From: Curvibacter sp. GWA2_64_110
Lineage (GTDB): Bacteria; Pseudomonadota; Gammaproteobacteria; Burkholderiales; Burkholderiaceae_C
Assembly (NCBI GenBank): GCA_001797315.1
Contig: MGPC01000013.1
Location: forward strand, 1 to 64,000
DNA: 64,000 nucleotides
Direction of reading: 5' to 3'
This document shows positions 50,628 to 59,106 of this stretch, one piece after another. The translations under genes were made by a program, and so were the position numbers. Every line of letters begins with the position of its first letter. Positions within the stretch are counted from its first letter, which is position 1. The notes beneath the pieces are model-generated. The model searched no databases. It was given only the letters and a program-made list of their open reading frames with translations, and was not told where the DNA came from.

Positions 50628-51491
50628 ATGGGAATTCGTGACAAGATATCCAAACTACTGAGACGCAGGCGCGAACATCGCCACGCCCCGCTCATCGCCG
50701 CCGGCGCAGCGGAAATGATGCAGACGCTGGCCACGCAACAGCGACTAGACGAAGTGAGGGCGTTACGCGCCAAGACGAATCCGCTGCTGGCGCATGGCTA
50801 CAAGGTATTCTCCCAGAACGACGAGGACGGGATCATTCACGAGATCTGCCGCCGCCTGAACATTGGTGAAGCAGGCGCCTTCCTTGAGATCGGCGTCGGC
50901 GACGGCTCGGAAAACAATACCCTGAACCTGCTGGTCAAAGGCTGGAAGGGCATTTGGCTCGGCGGGGAGCCTCTGGCGTATGCCAATCTGATGGATCGCC
51001 TTGCCTTTGAGCAGCGCTGGATTACCCGGGACAATGTCGCCGGCATCATGCACAACGCCCTGCCTCGACTCGACATCCGCTCCTTGGACCTCATGTCAAT
51101 CGATATCGATGGTAATGATTGGCATATTGCACAGAGTGTTCTGGAGAACGGCATTCGACCTTCCGTCATGGTCGTCGAATACAACGGCACGTTCGACCCC
51201 CATACCGAATGGGTCATGCCCTACGACGACGATCACCGCTGGGACAAGTCAGCGTATTTCGGCGCCTCGCTGGCATCCTTCCACCGTCTTCTCAAAACCT
51301 ACGGCTATTTCCTTGCAGCATGCAACTCGACGGGTGTCAATGCTTTCTTCGTCAAAGAGGAGTTCCGGGCCCTGTTCCCGGAACTGCCCGATGACTGGCA
51401 CTCGATCTTCATGCCAGCCAACTACCATCCCTACCCGTATCTTGGCCATCCGGTGACACAGCGGCTGATCGGCGCGCTGATCGGCAAATAG
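50628..51491 (+). CDS. predicted SAM-dependent methyltransferase-like protein (FkbM-like)
   Basis: A 287-residue protein. The central part has a Rossmann-type start, GAFLEIGVGDGSENNTLNLL (about residue 83), and the FkbM-like strand SLDLMSIDIDGNDWHIAQSVL followed by RPSVMVVEYNGTF. A basic, helical N-terminus (KLLRRRREHRHAP) precedes it. In glycan clusters such proteins methylate sugars. It is 51 bp after the deacetylase gene. The match is by motif pattern only; no specific family is certain. Confidence 0.65.
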   Translation: MGIRDKISKLLRRRREHRHAPLIAAGAAEMMQTLATQQRLDEVRALRAKTNPLLAHGYKVFSQNDEDGIIHEICRRLNIGEAGAFLEIGVGDGSENNTLNLLVKGWKGIWLGGEPLAYANLMDRLAFEQRWITRDNVAGIMHNALPRLDIRSLDLMSIDIDGNDWHIAQSVLENGIRPSVMVVEYNGTFDPHTEWVMPYDDDHRWDKSAYFGASLASFHRLLKTYGYFLAACNSTGVNAFFVKEEFRALFPELPDDWHSIFMPANYHPYPYLGHPVTQRLIGALIGK

Positions 51492-51547
51492 AAGCCGGAC
51501 GTCTTCGGACCGCGATTCCAACCCTCTCGCCTCGCATCACAACAGAA

Positions 51548-52435
51548 ATGCCACCGATCAGCCTGTACTGCAAGAGCTTCAGCACGGACCTGAAACGGGT
51601 CATTCGGCTGGCCGAGTCGGTCCGCCGCTTCAACGCAGACCGGCTGCCCTTCTACGTATCTGTGCCACAGCAGGATCGCGCCCTGTTCCATGAGCACCTG
51701 CAGGGGCTCGATGTCGCGCTGTTAGCGGACGAGGAAATTCTTCAGGCCAGTCCCAGAATCGACTCCGATTCGGTTGCCCGCATGCCGGGCAACGTCAGCC
51801 AACAGATCGTCAAATCGGAGTTCTGGCGCTTGGCGCCCTCCGATACCTATCTGTGCCTCGATTCCGATTCGGTGTTCATCCGCCCTTTCAAGGCGAACGA
51901 ATTCATCACCCCCGATGGCACGCCTTATACCGTTATGACGGAAGCCCATGACTTGCAGTTCGATGCTTTGGCACGAAAGAAAACCGGCGTCATCGAGAAC
52001 TTCCAGCGCGAGGCTCAAACCGTGCAGGCCTTCTTCGAACGAAGCGGAAAAGCGTACAGCTTCGGCCCCATGCCCATGGTGTGGCACCGTGCTGTGTGGG
52101 AGAGCTTGGAGCGCGAATACCTTGCACCTCAAGGCATGTCTTTCGCCGACGCCATCGGGCTCGCCCCGCTTGAATCGCGTTGGTACGGTGAAGCCCTGCT
52201 GAAGTACAAGGCTGTGCCACTCCTGCCGAGTGAGCCTTTTTTCAAGGTCTACCACTATGCCTGGCAACTGGATCAAGATCGTCGCCGCCAGATCGACCTG
52301 CCACAGTTGGCTCGCCTGTACAGCGGCGTCATCTACCAGTCGTCCTGGGAACGTGAAATGGACTGGCCCCAGGAGGGGGGCTCGCTCCTTTCCTGGCTGG
52401 CACGACGTCTTCGCCGTAAGTTGGGCCGCGTTTGA
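51548..52435 (+). CDS. probable glycosyltransferase-like protein of a glycan cluster (DUF6492-like)
   Basis: A 295-residue protein. It starts ISLYCKSFSTDLKRVIRLAE, and the middle has SDTYLCLDSDSVFIRPFKA, where DSD looks like the metal-binding DxD of GT-A folds; PMPMVWHRAVWESLE and FFKVYHYAWQLDQDR follow. This pattern fits uncharacterised glycosyltransferase-like families. The C-terminus is basic (RRLRRKLGRV). It lies between two other genes of the same direction with gaps of 56 and 27 bp. Confidence 0.6.
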   Translation: MPPISLYCKSFSTDLKRVIRLAESVRRFNADRLPFYVSVPQQDRALFHEHLQGLDVALLADEEILQASPRIDSDSVARMPGNVSQQIVKSEFWRLAPSDTYLCLDSDSVFIRPFKANEFITPDGTPYTVMTEAHDLQFDALARKKTGVIENFQREAQTVQAFFERSGKAYSFGPMPMVWHRAVWESLEREYLAPQGMSFADAIGLAPLESRWYGEALLKYKAVPLLPSEPFFKVYHYAWQLDQDRRRQIDLPQLARLYSGVIYQSSWEREMDWPQEGGSLLSWLARRLRRKLGRV

Positions 52436-52462
52436 GAGTGACCTCCACCGAATTACCAACGC

Positions 52463-53239
52463 ATGTTTCCCGTCGAAACTCATTCACCTGCAGCCATTCC
52501 ACTGCTGTTGACCTCCAGTGTGGTCGCCCATGACATCGCCGTGAAGCTCAAGGACACCGAGGCACGCCTGCATCACGTTCTCGAGTCCATTGCCCAATGG
52601 CTCAGAATCAACCCCCGGCAGCCCATCGTGCTTTGCGATGGTTCGAACTTCGACTTCCGTCCTGTCGTTCAGAAAGCGCATCCACACGCGCAGATCGAGT
52701 CGCTTTTTTTCGAAAATGATCAGCAGAAGGTCAGAGAATTCGGGCGCGGCTATGGCGAAGGGGAAATCGTCAAATACGCCATCCAGCACTCGAAATTGAT
52801 TCAACAGGCCGGCTGCTTTGCCAAATGCACGTCAAAGCTCTGGGTTGAGAACTTCGAGGCTTGCAAGAAACACTGGAATGGACAACTTCTCTTCTCCGGT
52901 GTCTTCCTGAATGTGTTCTCCCCCTTGCAGCCAACGGTGCTCCAGCAGATCGACACCCGCTTCTACTTCGCCAGTCTGAGCATGTACGAGCGGTATTTCA
53001 TGAACGCGCACCTCACCATGGACTCCCGTGCGGGGCACGGTTTGGAAGACAGCTTCTTCGACATTCTGGTCCGAGAGAACATCTCGCACTGCCTGCTCCC
53101 AACGCCTCCTGTTATCGCAGGCGTAGGCGGCGGCACAGGGGCCTACTACAGGAACACGCTCAAGCGCGCCCTCAAAGAAAAACTTCGACTCTATCTGGTC
53201 CGGCACGACCGGAAATTTGCCCGACTGTTCAGCGCCTGA
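52463..53239 (+). CDS. conserved-type protein of unknown function in the glycan cluster
   Basis: A 258-residue soluble protein. It begins PAAIPLLLTSSVVAHDIAVKL, has PIVLCDGSNFDFRPVV and KVREFGRGYGEGEIVKYAIQ, and a GHGLEDSFFDIL segment reminiscent of the acidic ED motif in glycosyltransferases. The C-terminus is basic (LKEKLRLYLVRHDRKFAR). I do not recognise the family. Context (glycosyltransferases on both sides) suggests a sugar-transfer or sugar-modification role. It is convergent with the next gene, 9 bp apart. Confidence 0.6.
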   Translation: MFPVETHSPAAIPLLLTSSVVAHDIAVKLKDTEARLHHVLESIAQWLRINPRQPIVLCDGSNFDFRPVVQKAHPHAQIESLFFENDQQKVREFGRGYGEGEIVKYAIQHSKLIQQAGCFAKCTSKLWVENFEACKKHWNGQLLFSGVFLNVFSPLQPTVLQQIDTRFYFASLSMYERYFMNAHLTMDSRAGHGLEDSFFDILVRENISHCLLPTPPVIAGVGGGTGAYYRNTLKRALKEKLRLYLVRHDRKFARLFSA

Positions 53240-53248
53240 AGTGCGACA

Positions 53249-54178
53249 CTAGCCACCGCGCCGCTTCTTCAGCCAGCGCTTGAACTGCTCTTTCAAGGGC
53301 CGGCGATAACCGTCTTGTGGCTTGATGCTGTCACAGTATTCCCCGGGCAAGTCGGGGCCAGTGTCGATGCTGACACCGAGGACTTCGGACAAGAACCTTC
53401 CCAGCGCACCCGTCTGCGTGTACTCGAAGCAGACCCCACCGACGGGGCTTGCCACCGGCACCGGCTCGAAGGCCTCCAAGGCTCGCGGCACTTTCATGCC
53501 ATCCGCAATGGCAAAGTTGGCCGATTGGTTCCCGACATAAACTCTGCAATCGTGCATCTTGCGCGCCAGCTCCAGCGCATTCTGCACTGGAACGTGTTGG
53601 ACAGCGGAGAGGCCATAGCGCTCGCAAAAATCCTCATACTCGTACCGCAGACCGATGAAGCCGACTTGCTCAATCGCATCCAGAAAGCTGTAATTGATGG
53701 ACGTGTTACAGAAGCGCGTGGTGCGCCCGATCAGCAGATTGAACGCTGGTGAATGGCCGGCCTCCTGCCCCGCTCCCTCGGGCAGAAACAACCAAGGCGC
53801 CTCCAGCGGGAAAGCCACACCGAAGGCCTTGCGATACCAGCCCTGGATCAAACCGGCCTTGAGATTGAGGCCACTGGTCTTGAATGCATCGAGATCGATG
53901 TATTCCGCCGGCAATTCACTGCTCTTCACGAAGTGGACGTTTTTGAGGTACGGCTGAACCGCCAGCAACGGCTCGATGAATCCGAACAATGCCGGCCCCA
54001 CCATCAGTTCGCCGCCGGGATGATAGACATCGCTCCCCAAACGTGAAGGCACATCCGAAGGGATATAGATCTCGGCGAGGCCCCCTTGCATCTCGGCCAT
54101 TCTTTTTACCAATGGCAACGCGTAAACAATATCGCCCAAGCGTCCTGAATGTTTGAAGATCAAGTTCACGGAAGTCAT
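53249..54178 (-). CDS. GT9/heptosyltransferase-like protein
   Basis: A 309-residue protein. The start NLIFKHSGRLGDIVYALPLVKRM resembles the GxLGDxxxxxP segment of ADP-heptose transferases, and CRVYVGNQSANFAIADGMKVPRALE resembles the SxxxH-A-A-x-G-x-P part near the C-terminus, with Asn/Ser in place of the usual His/Asp. It is the last gene of a minus-strand operon and overlaps the O-antigen-ligase-like gene by 4 bp. GT9 membership is likely but diverged; an alternative is a related nucleotide-sugar-binding orphan. Confidence 0.6.
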   Translation of the reverse strand: MTSVNLIFKHSGRLGDIVYALPLVKRMAEMQGGLAEIYIPSDVPSRLGSDVYHPGGELMVGPALFGFIEPLLAVQPYLKNVHFVKSSELPAEYIDLDAFKTSGLNLKAGLIQGWYRKAFGVAFPLEAPWLFLPEGAGQEAGHSPAFNLLIGRTTRFCNTSINYSFLDAIEQVGFIGLRYEYEDFCERYGLSAVQHVPVQNALELARKMHDCRVYVGNQSANFAIADGMKVPRALEAFEPVPVASPVGGVCFEYTQTGALGRFLSEVLGVSIDTGPDLPGEYCDSIKPQDGYRRPLKEQFKRWLKKRRGG

Positions 54179-55698
54179 GGATAAAGATTAATTGACGGGG
54201 ACACACTGAAGGTTTTGTCGCCTTTTGCAAGCTGGATTCGCCAGTAGGCATAAGCCAGCAGTACCGCCTGCATTTGCAGATAGTGCTCCCTGTAAACGGA
54301 GTCCACCATTCCTCTCGTGATCCAGAAGGCACTGAGCAGGAACAAGGCCGTACCAAAAGCCAGGAAATTTGAATTTTCCATGCTACGCCATCCTTGCCGC
54401 ATGAAATAAAACATCACGCCGGCAAATAGCAGCACCCCCACCCAGCCAAGCGCAAGCGACAAATCAATCCACGATTGGTGTGAATGGGCAAAATGCAATC
54501 GAGGCGTATGGCCGCATTTGTTCTCCATCAGCTTCTGATACGACTGTCTGGAGCCATCCAAGCCATTTGGATGCTCAAACACCAAACCCAGTCCGGCTCG
54601 CATCAGCAATAAGCGTCCGCCATCTTGCCCCTTCAGTCCGCCGAGTACGTCATCAATGTAGTCCGGACTATGGTCAGCAAGCTGATCACGTATTCTGGAT
54701 TCAACCTCCAATGGCAGTCCCTCGCACAGAATATCCAAGGGATTTTCGAGAAACAGGCCCAGTTGGACCTTATCCATCATCGAATGCCATCTCGCGTCGT
54801 GCCTCACGGATTGATAGGCGACGAGGATGAGCATGCACAACGCGCCAATTACCCCGATTGACCATTTGATAGACAGGGGGCCTGTTTTCTTCATCCCCGA
54901 ATCCATCATGGACACCGGACTCCACCTGAAACGATAGACAGCGCCAGTCACCAGCAACACCAGAAGGGCAAACAGCACGGCACCTCTGGAACGCGCGATC
55001 AAAATGCTTGAAAAGCATATGGCGATGGCCAGCGTGGCGAGATACAGTCTTCTCTGATTTCTTTCCCGCCACGCCAGAAAAAAACAAATGCCGAACAACG
55101 CAATCGCTTGACAGGCTGCATACCCAAGATTGCCATGCATTGGCTCAATTCCCCTGAACCCCAAAGGAAAGTCACGCCATTTTCCGACAGCCTCAAAACC
55201 GGTGTGAAGTTGGCGCGAGAAGGCATGCCAGATGCCACCCAGAGTATCAAGCGATTGATAGTCCTCACCAAGCAAGCCGACCCAGCCGAAGAGGCACAGC
55301 GACAAATGGATAGCAAGAGGGAACGCACTGGCAAGAGCCAAAGCCCACAAACTCGGCCCCTGCCGCCCCAAAAGCATCACAGCGCCAAAGCCGACAAGCC
55401 ATGCAAGCAAGGATTCAATCCACTGCCCTTTCAGGTTCTGCCAAGCCACATCGGCTTGCACCGCAAACAGCGGAAAGACAAACAAGTACAGCGCCCATAG
55501 CGCCAAAATCCAAGGAACAAGCCGGAATCCATTGGACAGGGGGAGCTTCGAACGCTTCGGCGCCAGCACCAAGCAGGCAAGGACAATGCAAACAAGAACA
55601 AGCAGCAACAGGTTGCGTAAAGCTATCGTGTCAGACATCGGCAAGATGGCCAGATAGCCCAAGAAACACCACTTGAACAGTGTCGACACTTTCTCCAT
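54175..55698 (-). CDS. O-antigen ligase/polymerase-like membrane protein (Wzy/WaaL)
   Basis: A 507-residue membrane protein with about eleven to twelve helices and a large periplasmic loop (about residues 320-420). The Wzy_C-type features are LLIAR-like SSILIARSRGAVLFALLVLL (catalytic Arg region) and HFAHSHQSWIDLSLALGWVGV (the conserved His of the ligase loop). It joins O-chain or oligosaccharide to lipid A-core. The ATG at 55698 overlaps the stop of the upstream GT2 gene (ATGA); a longer reading from 55821 is rejected. GC content is lower than in the neighbouring housekeeping genes. Confidence 0.82.
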   Translation of the reverse strand: MEKVSTLFKWCFLGYLAILPMSDTIALRNLLLLVLVCIVLACLVLAPKRSKLPLSNGFRLVPWILALWALYLFVFPLFAVQADVAWQNLKGQWIESLLAWLVGFGAVMLLGRQGPSLWALALASAFPLAIHLSLCLFGWVGLLGEDYQSLDTLGGIWHAFSRQLHTGFEAVGKWRDFPLGFRGIEPMHGNLGYAACQAIALFGICFFLAWRERNQRRLYLATLAIAICFSSILIARSRGAVLFALLVLLVTGAVYRFRWSPVSMMDSGMKKTGPLSIKWSIGVIGALCMLILVAYQSVRHDARWHSMMDKVQLGLFLENPLDILCEGLPLEVESRIRDQLADHSPDYIDDVLGGLKGQDGGRLLLMRAGLGLVFEHPNGLDGSRQSYQKLMENKCGHTPRLHFAHSHQSWIDLSLALGWVGVLLFAGVMFYFMRQGWRSMENSNFLAFGTALFLLSAFWITRGMVDSVYREHYLQMQAVLLAYAYWRIQLAKGDKTFSVSPSINLYP

Positions 55699-56633
55699 CA
55701 GTCCCCCATACACAATCGAACTTTTCGTTTCCACAGCCACCGCTTTGCCATACCTCTCGGAGCGTCCCCCTCCAGAGCGCCGACGCGCAGTTGATAACGT
55801 GCGTCCAATGCCGGGGACCACGCCCCTGCACTCTTCAGTTCACGGTAGCGCTGCAATACCGCCAGATTTCCTAGCCGCGTATGCTCGAAACGGGCGCCAG
55901 GGTGTTTGGACTGCAGCAATTTCTTGTTGCGTTTGATCAGCGCCCGTGCTGCGGCAGTACCCTGGAAAGTGGCGCTACCGACATGCAGGATGAAGACATC
56001 TTCGGTGATCATCTGCCGATAACCGGCTTTGGCCAGTCGCAGGCTGAAATCGAAATCCTCGTAGTAGCCGAGACCAAACTCGAGATCGAGTCCGCCAAGT
56101 TCACGCCAGACATCATGCCGGATCGCAATGCAGAAGAAATCGCAGCGGTAAGCCGGCATCAACTGATGTGTCGGGTGTTCGTTGAGCCAACGTCCGATCT
56201 GCAACCACTCCTCATGACTGGCACCCGGCTTCCACAAACGCTGGCCATTGCCAGCCGCGTTGGTTACCGGCCCCAGCATGGCCACATCTGACGGGGCCTG
56301 CCGGATCACAGCCTTAAGGGCATCCAGGGTTTGGGCCGGGAAAATGGTGTCGTTATTGACCAGCAACAGCCATTGGCCGGCCGCCTGCTCAGCCCCCCAG
56401 TTCATGCCGCCGGCATAACCACGGTTGGTCTCGCTCAGCAAACATTTGACTCGTGGATGCGACGCGCACCATTGCGCCGTTTTCTGTGCCGAATCGTCGG
56501 GGGAGCCGTTGTCGACCAGCAGCACCTCGACTTCGGGATCGTTCAGCCACGGCAGCAGCGACTCCATGCAGACCCGTGTCGTCACATCGAAATTGCGGAA
56601 ACCGAGAACCACGAGGGAAAGCAATGGCGTCAT
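55698..56633 (-). CDS. glycosyltransferase family 2 (rhamnosyltransferase-like)
   Basis: A 311-residue GT-A enzyme: LSLVVLGFRNFDVTTRVCME, then VEVLLVDNGSPDDSAQ and WLLLVNNDTIFPAQTLDAL (the NND metal-binding stretch seen in rhamnosyltransferase-like GT2), and GLDLEFGLGYYEDFDFSLRL with the ED base motif. The stop overlaps the ligase start and its own start overlaps the upstream gene by 4 bp. It likely adds a rhamnose or similar sugar. Confidence 0.85.
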   Translation of the reverse strand: MTPLLSLVVLGFRNFDVTTRVCMESLLPWLNDPEVEVLLVDNGSPDDSAQKTAQWCASHPRVKCLLSETNRGYAGGMNWGAEQAAGQWLLLVNNDTIFPAQTLDALKAVIRQAPSDVAMLGPVTNAAGNGQRLWKPGASHEEWLQIGRWLNEHPTHQLMPAYRCDFFCIAIRHDVWRELGGLDLEFGLGYYEDFDFSLRLAKAGYRQMITEDVFILHVGSATFQGTAAARALIKRNKKLLQSKHPGARFEHTRLGNLAVLQRYRELKSAGAWSPALDARYQLRVGALEGDAPRGMAKRWLWKRKVRLCMGD

Positions 56634-57970
56634 CCAGCCACCTCTGCATCAATTTGCCGCGCCCAGCCCAGTAGCTTGGCAACCGCCGCCTGCGTCGTGT
56701 AGGGGCTGGCCTGGCCGCTGTCGGGCAGCCCCTGCATTCGCCATCGATCAAACAACTGTTCCAGGGCGGCGGCAAGTTCGCCGTTCACCACGGCTACGCC
56801 CTGCCCTTGCCCCCCGGGGGCTACCGCCACATGCCCTTGAGAGTGCAGAATCCCAGCCATCTGCGGATTGTCATGCACGATGCCCAGGATCGGTCGCTCC
56901 ATCCAGAGGTACTCGTAAAGCTTGGAGGGGATGTACTCGGAGCAGATCGGCTCTTCCCCATGCAGCAGCAGCAACACGTCGGCTGTACGCATGAGGCGAA
57001 GAATCTGCTCGCGTCCGCTCACGCCGCTGTGCGGATCAACCTCGATGCGGCCGAAATGGCGCACGCAGTCGCGCACCGGCGAACGAAGTAGCTTCTCGCG
57101 GGACACTGGATCAAGCGGCCCGCCGTAGACATGCAGTTCGGTCTTCGCAATCAGGTCGGGACGGCGGTCTTTCAGGAACTCCAGCGCCGCGATGATCGGC
57201 CCCAGATGCCTCGTCGCAGAGAGCGATCCAAAATGGCTGATGATGAATTTGGGGCCTGGATGGTACGGTGGCAACATCTGAAACGGCTGATCAATGCCCG
57301 GCAGCAGCATCTTGCCGCGTTCACCCAGTTGCGGGTGACGCTGGCGTGCGCTGGCCAAAGCCTGTTCGGTGAACCAGATGGCGACGTCGGCATCAGTGCA
57401 GATGAGTCTCTCGACCTCGGCCTGCATTTTCTGCTGTGCCGTCACGGGCGACGAACCGGGCATCACCATGGGGTCGTGCACCTCGGCCAGCCAGGGTATG
57501 CCGGTAGCCTTTTTAAGGGCCCGGCCGGCCAGATGGGCGGCAAACGCGCCGCCGGTGGAATAGATCAGGTCGAAGGGCTGGCGCCGCGCCAGCGCCCGCC
57601 CTTTCAGGTAGGCACTGAGCCACCAGGACCAGGAACTCTCCACCGGGCGCAGCAGTTTCTCGACCAGCATGCCCGGCAACAGGACCAGCGAAGCCAGGAC
57701 CATCAGACTGCGATACAGCGCACCGCTACCGACACGCCGACGCAGCACATGTCGCAGTTCGAAGCGCAAGCCGGCTGGCCCGGCCGGCCAGAGCTGGTGG
57801 TGTTCGATCACGGCATCCCGCGTGCCGGAGACACCGCTGAGCACCACCACCTCGATGCCGGCGCGCCGCAGATGTGGCAGTTTGTCGGTGATGGTCTGGC
57901 TGGCTGCCCGGCCGTCCATGTTGAATGCATGGGCAAGAATCAGCCAGCGTTGCCGGGAAGGTGCGGTCAT
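56630..57970 (-). CDS. glycosyltransferase (GT4-like)
   Basis: A 446-residue GT-B protein: WLILAHAFNMDGRAASQTIT at the start, PFDLIYSTGGAFAAHLAGRAL, GIPWLAEVHDPMVM in the middle, and ISHFGSLSATRHLGPIIAALEFL with SEYIPSKLYEYLWMERPIL, the C-terminal GT4 motif with the Glu that binds donor ribose. A hydrophobic segment (LMVLASLVLLPGMLVEKLL) suggests membrane attachment. Both ends overlap neighbouring genes by 4 bp. Confidence 0.82.
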   Translation of the reverse strand: MTAPSRQRWLILAHAFNMDGRAASQTITDKLPHLRRAGIEVVVLSGVSGTRDAVIEHHQLWPAGPAGLRFELRHVLRRRVGSGALYRSLMVLASLVLLPGMLVEKLLRPVESSWSWWLSAYLKGRALARRQPFDLIYSTGGAFAAHLAGRALKKATGIPWLAEVHDPMVMPGSSPVTAQQKMQAEVERLICTDADVAIWFTEQALASARQRHPQLGERGKMLLPGIDQPFQMLPPYHPGPKFIISHFGSLSATRHLGPIIAALEFLKDRRPDLIAKTELHVYGGPLDPVSREKLLRSPVRDCVRHFGRIEVDPHSGVSGREQILRLMRTADVLLLLHGEEPICSEYIPSKLYEYLWMERPILGIVHDNPQMAGILHSQGHVAVAPGGQGQGVAVVNGELAAALEQLFDRWRMQGLPDSGQASPYTTQAAVAKLLGWARQIDAEVAG

Positions 57971-59103
57971 GAAGAAACGGAAGAAACCACCTGTTGATAC
58001 AGGTGCTCGTATTGTAGGGCGGCACTTTCCCAGGAATGCGTCTGTGCAAACGCCAGTCCATGCCGACGCAACTGCTGCGTCAATGCCGGCTGTGCCAACA
58101 AGGTATGGAGCCGACTGGCCAGATCGCTGGCATCACGCGGGTCGTGCAGCAACAGGGCCTGCACGCCGTCTTCAAGCTGACGCGAGATGCCGCAATGCGC
58201 CGGGCCGCTGACCACCACCGGCAGCCCGTGCGCCATGGCTTCGAGCACCACCATGGCAAAGCTGTCTTCCAGCGTGGGGTGGACCAGGCAGTCGGCAGCC
58301 AGATAGACCGGCGTCAGATCGTTGCGTGAGCCGAGGAAATGCACCCGCCCCGACAGCCCCAGTTGCGCTGCCAGCTGCCGGTAGCGCGGAATGGGTGCTG
58401 GATTGCCTGCCACGGCCAGCTGCACCTCGGGGGCCAATTTCGCCAAGGCCCGCAACAAGGTATCAAGCCCTTTGCGCGCATAGTCGTTGGCCACGAAGAG
58501 CAACAGCGGAGCTTCCGGCGGCAGATCGAGCTGGCGGCGCGCTGCAGCACGCGTCAGCGTGTCCTGCGGCAGATGGGTGCCAGGCGTGACGATCGACAGC
58601 ACTTGACGGCTGGCCGGATAGGCCTGTTCACACTCGCCTTTAAGGGTCTCGGAAGTGGCCACCACGCGACGCGTCGGCGCTGGGCTGAAACGTGCACCCT
58701 CCAGCCAGACGTAGGTGATCAGGCGCGGACTCAGCAGCACCTTGGCCCACCGCAGCCATAAGCGTATACCGCGGCGGTCGTGGAACAGGTTGTAGCGTGT
58801 CGGCCGCACATGGATGGTCTGAATCTGGCCATGCCAAGTGTTCTCGTGCGAGTGCACCACATCGAAACCTGTGCGCGTGCGCCACCAGGTGGCAATGGCA
58901 AACAAAAGCTGGTTGATCCAGCGCGGCTTGCGACTCAGGCAAAACACCTGGTGATAGGTCACGCCCGGCACCGGCTGATTCGACTCCTGCGCGAATACAT
59001 GGATCTCGTGTCGCGTTGCGAGTTGCTGCACCAGCGCGACGGAATAGCTCTCGGCCCCGCCGCCTGCTTTAGAAAACACACGACTGATGACGGCAATGCG
59101 CAT
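57967..59103 (-). CDS. glycosyltransferase family 4 (WaaG-like)
   Basis: A 378-residue GT4: FSKAGGGAESYSVALVQQLA (acceptor side), FDVVHSHENTW, LLLFVANDYARKGLDTLLRA, HFLGSRNDLTPVYLAADCLVHPTLEDSFAMVVLEAMAHGLPVV (the EX7E region). This resembles the LPS core alpha-1,3-glucosyltransferase WaaG. It is the first gene of the minus-strand glycan operon, with its start 3 bp after the rng stop, so it may be cotranscribed with rng. Confidence 0.85.
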   Translation of the reverse strand: MRIAVISRVFSKAGGGAESYSVALVQQLATRHEIHVFAQESNQPVPGVTYHQVFCLSRKPRWINQLLFAIATWWRTRTGFDVVHSHENTWHGQIQTIHVRPTRYNLFHDRRGIRLWLRWAKVLLSPRLITYVWLEGARFSPAPTRRVVATSETLKGECEQAYPASRQVLSIVTPGTHLPQDTLTRAAARRQLDLPPEAPLLLFVANDYARKGLDTLLRALAKLAPEVQLAVAGNPAPIPRYRQLAAQLGLSGRVHFLGSRNDLTPVYLAADCLVHPTLEDSFAMVVLEAMAHGLPVVVSGPAHCGISRQLEDGVQALLLHDPRDASDLASRLHTLLAQPALTQQLRRHGLAFAQTHSWESAALQYEHLYQQVVSSVSS

Positions 59104-59106
59104 GAC

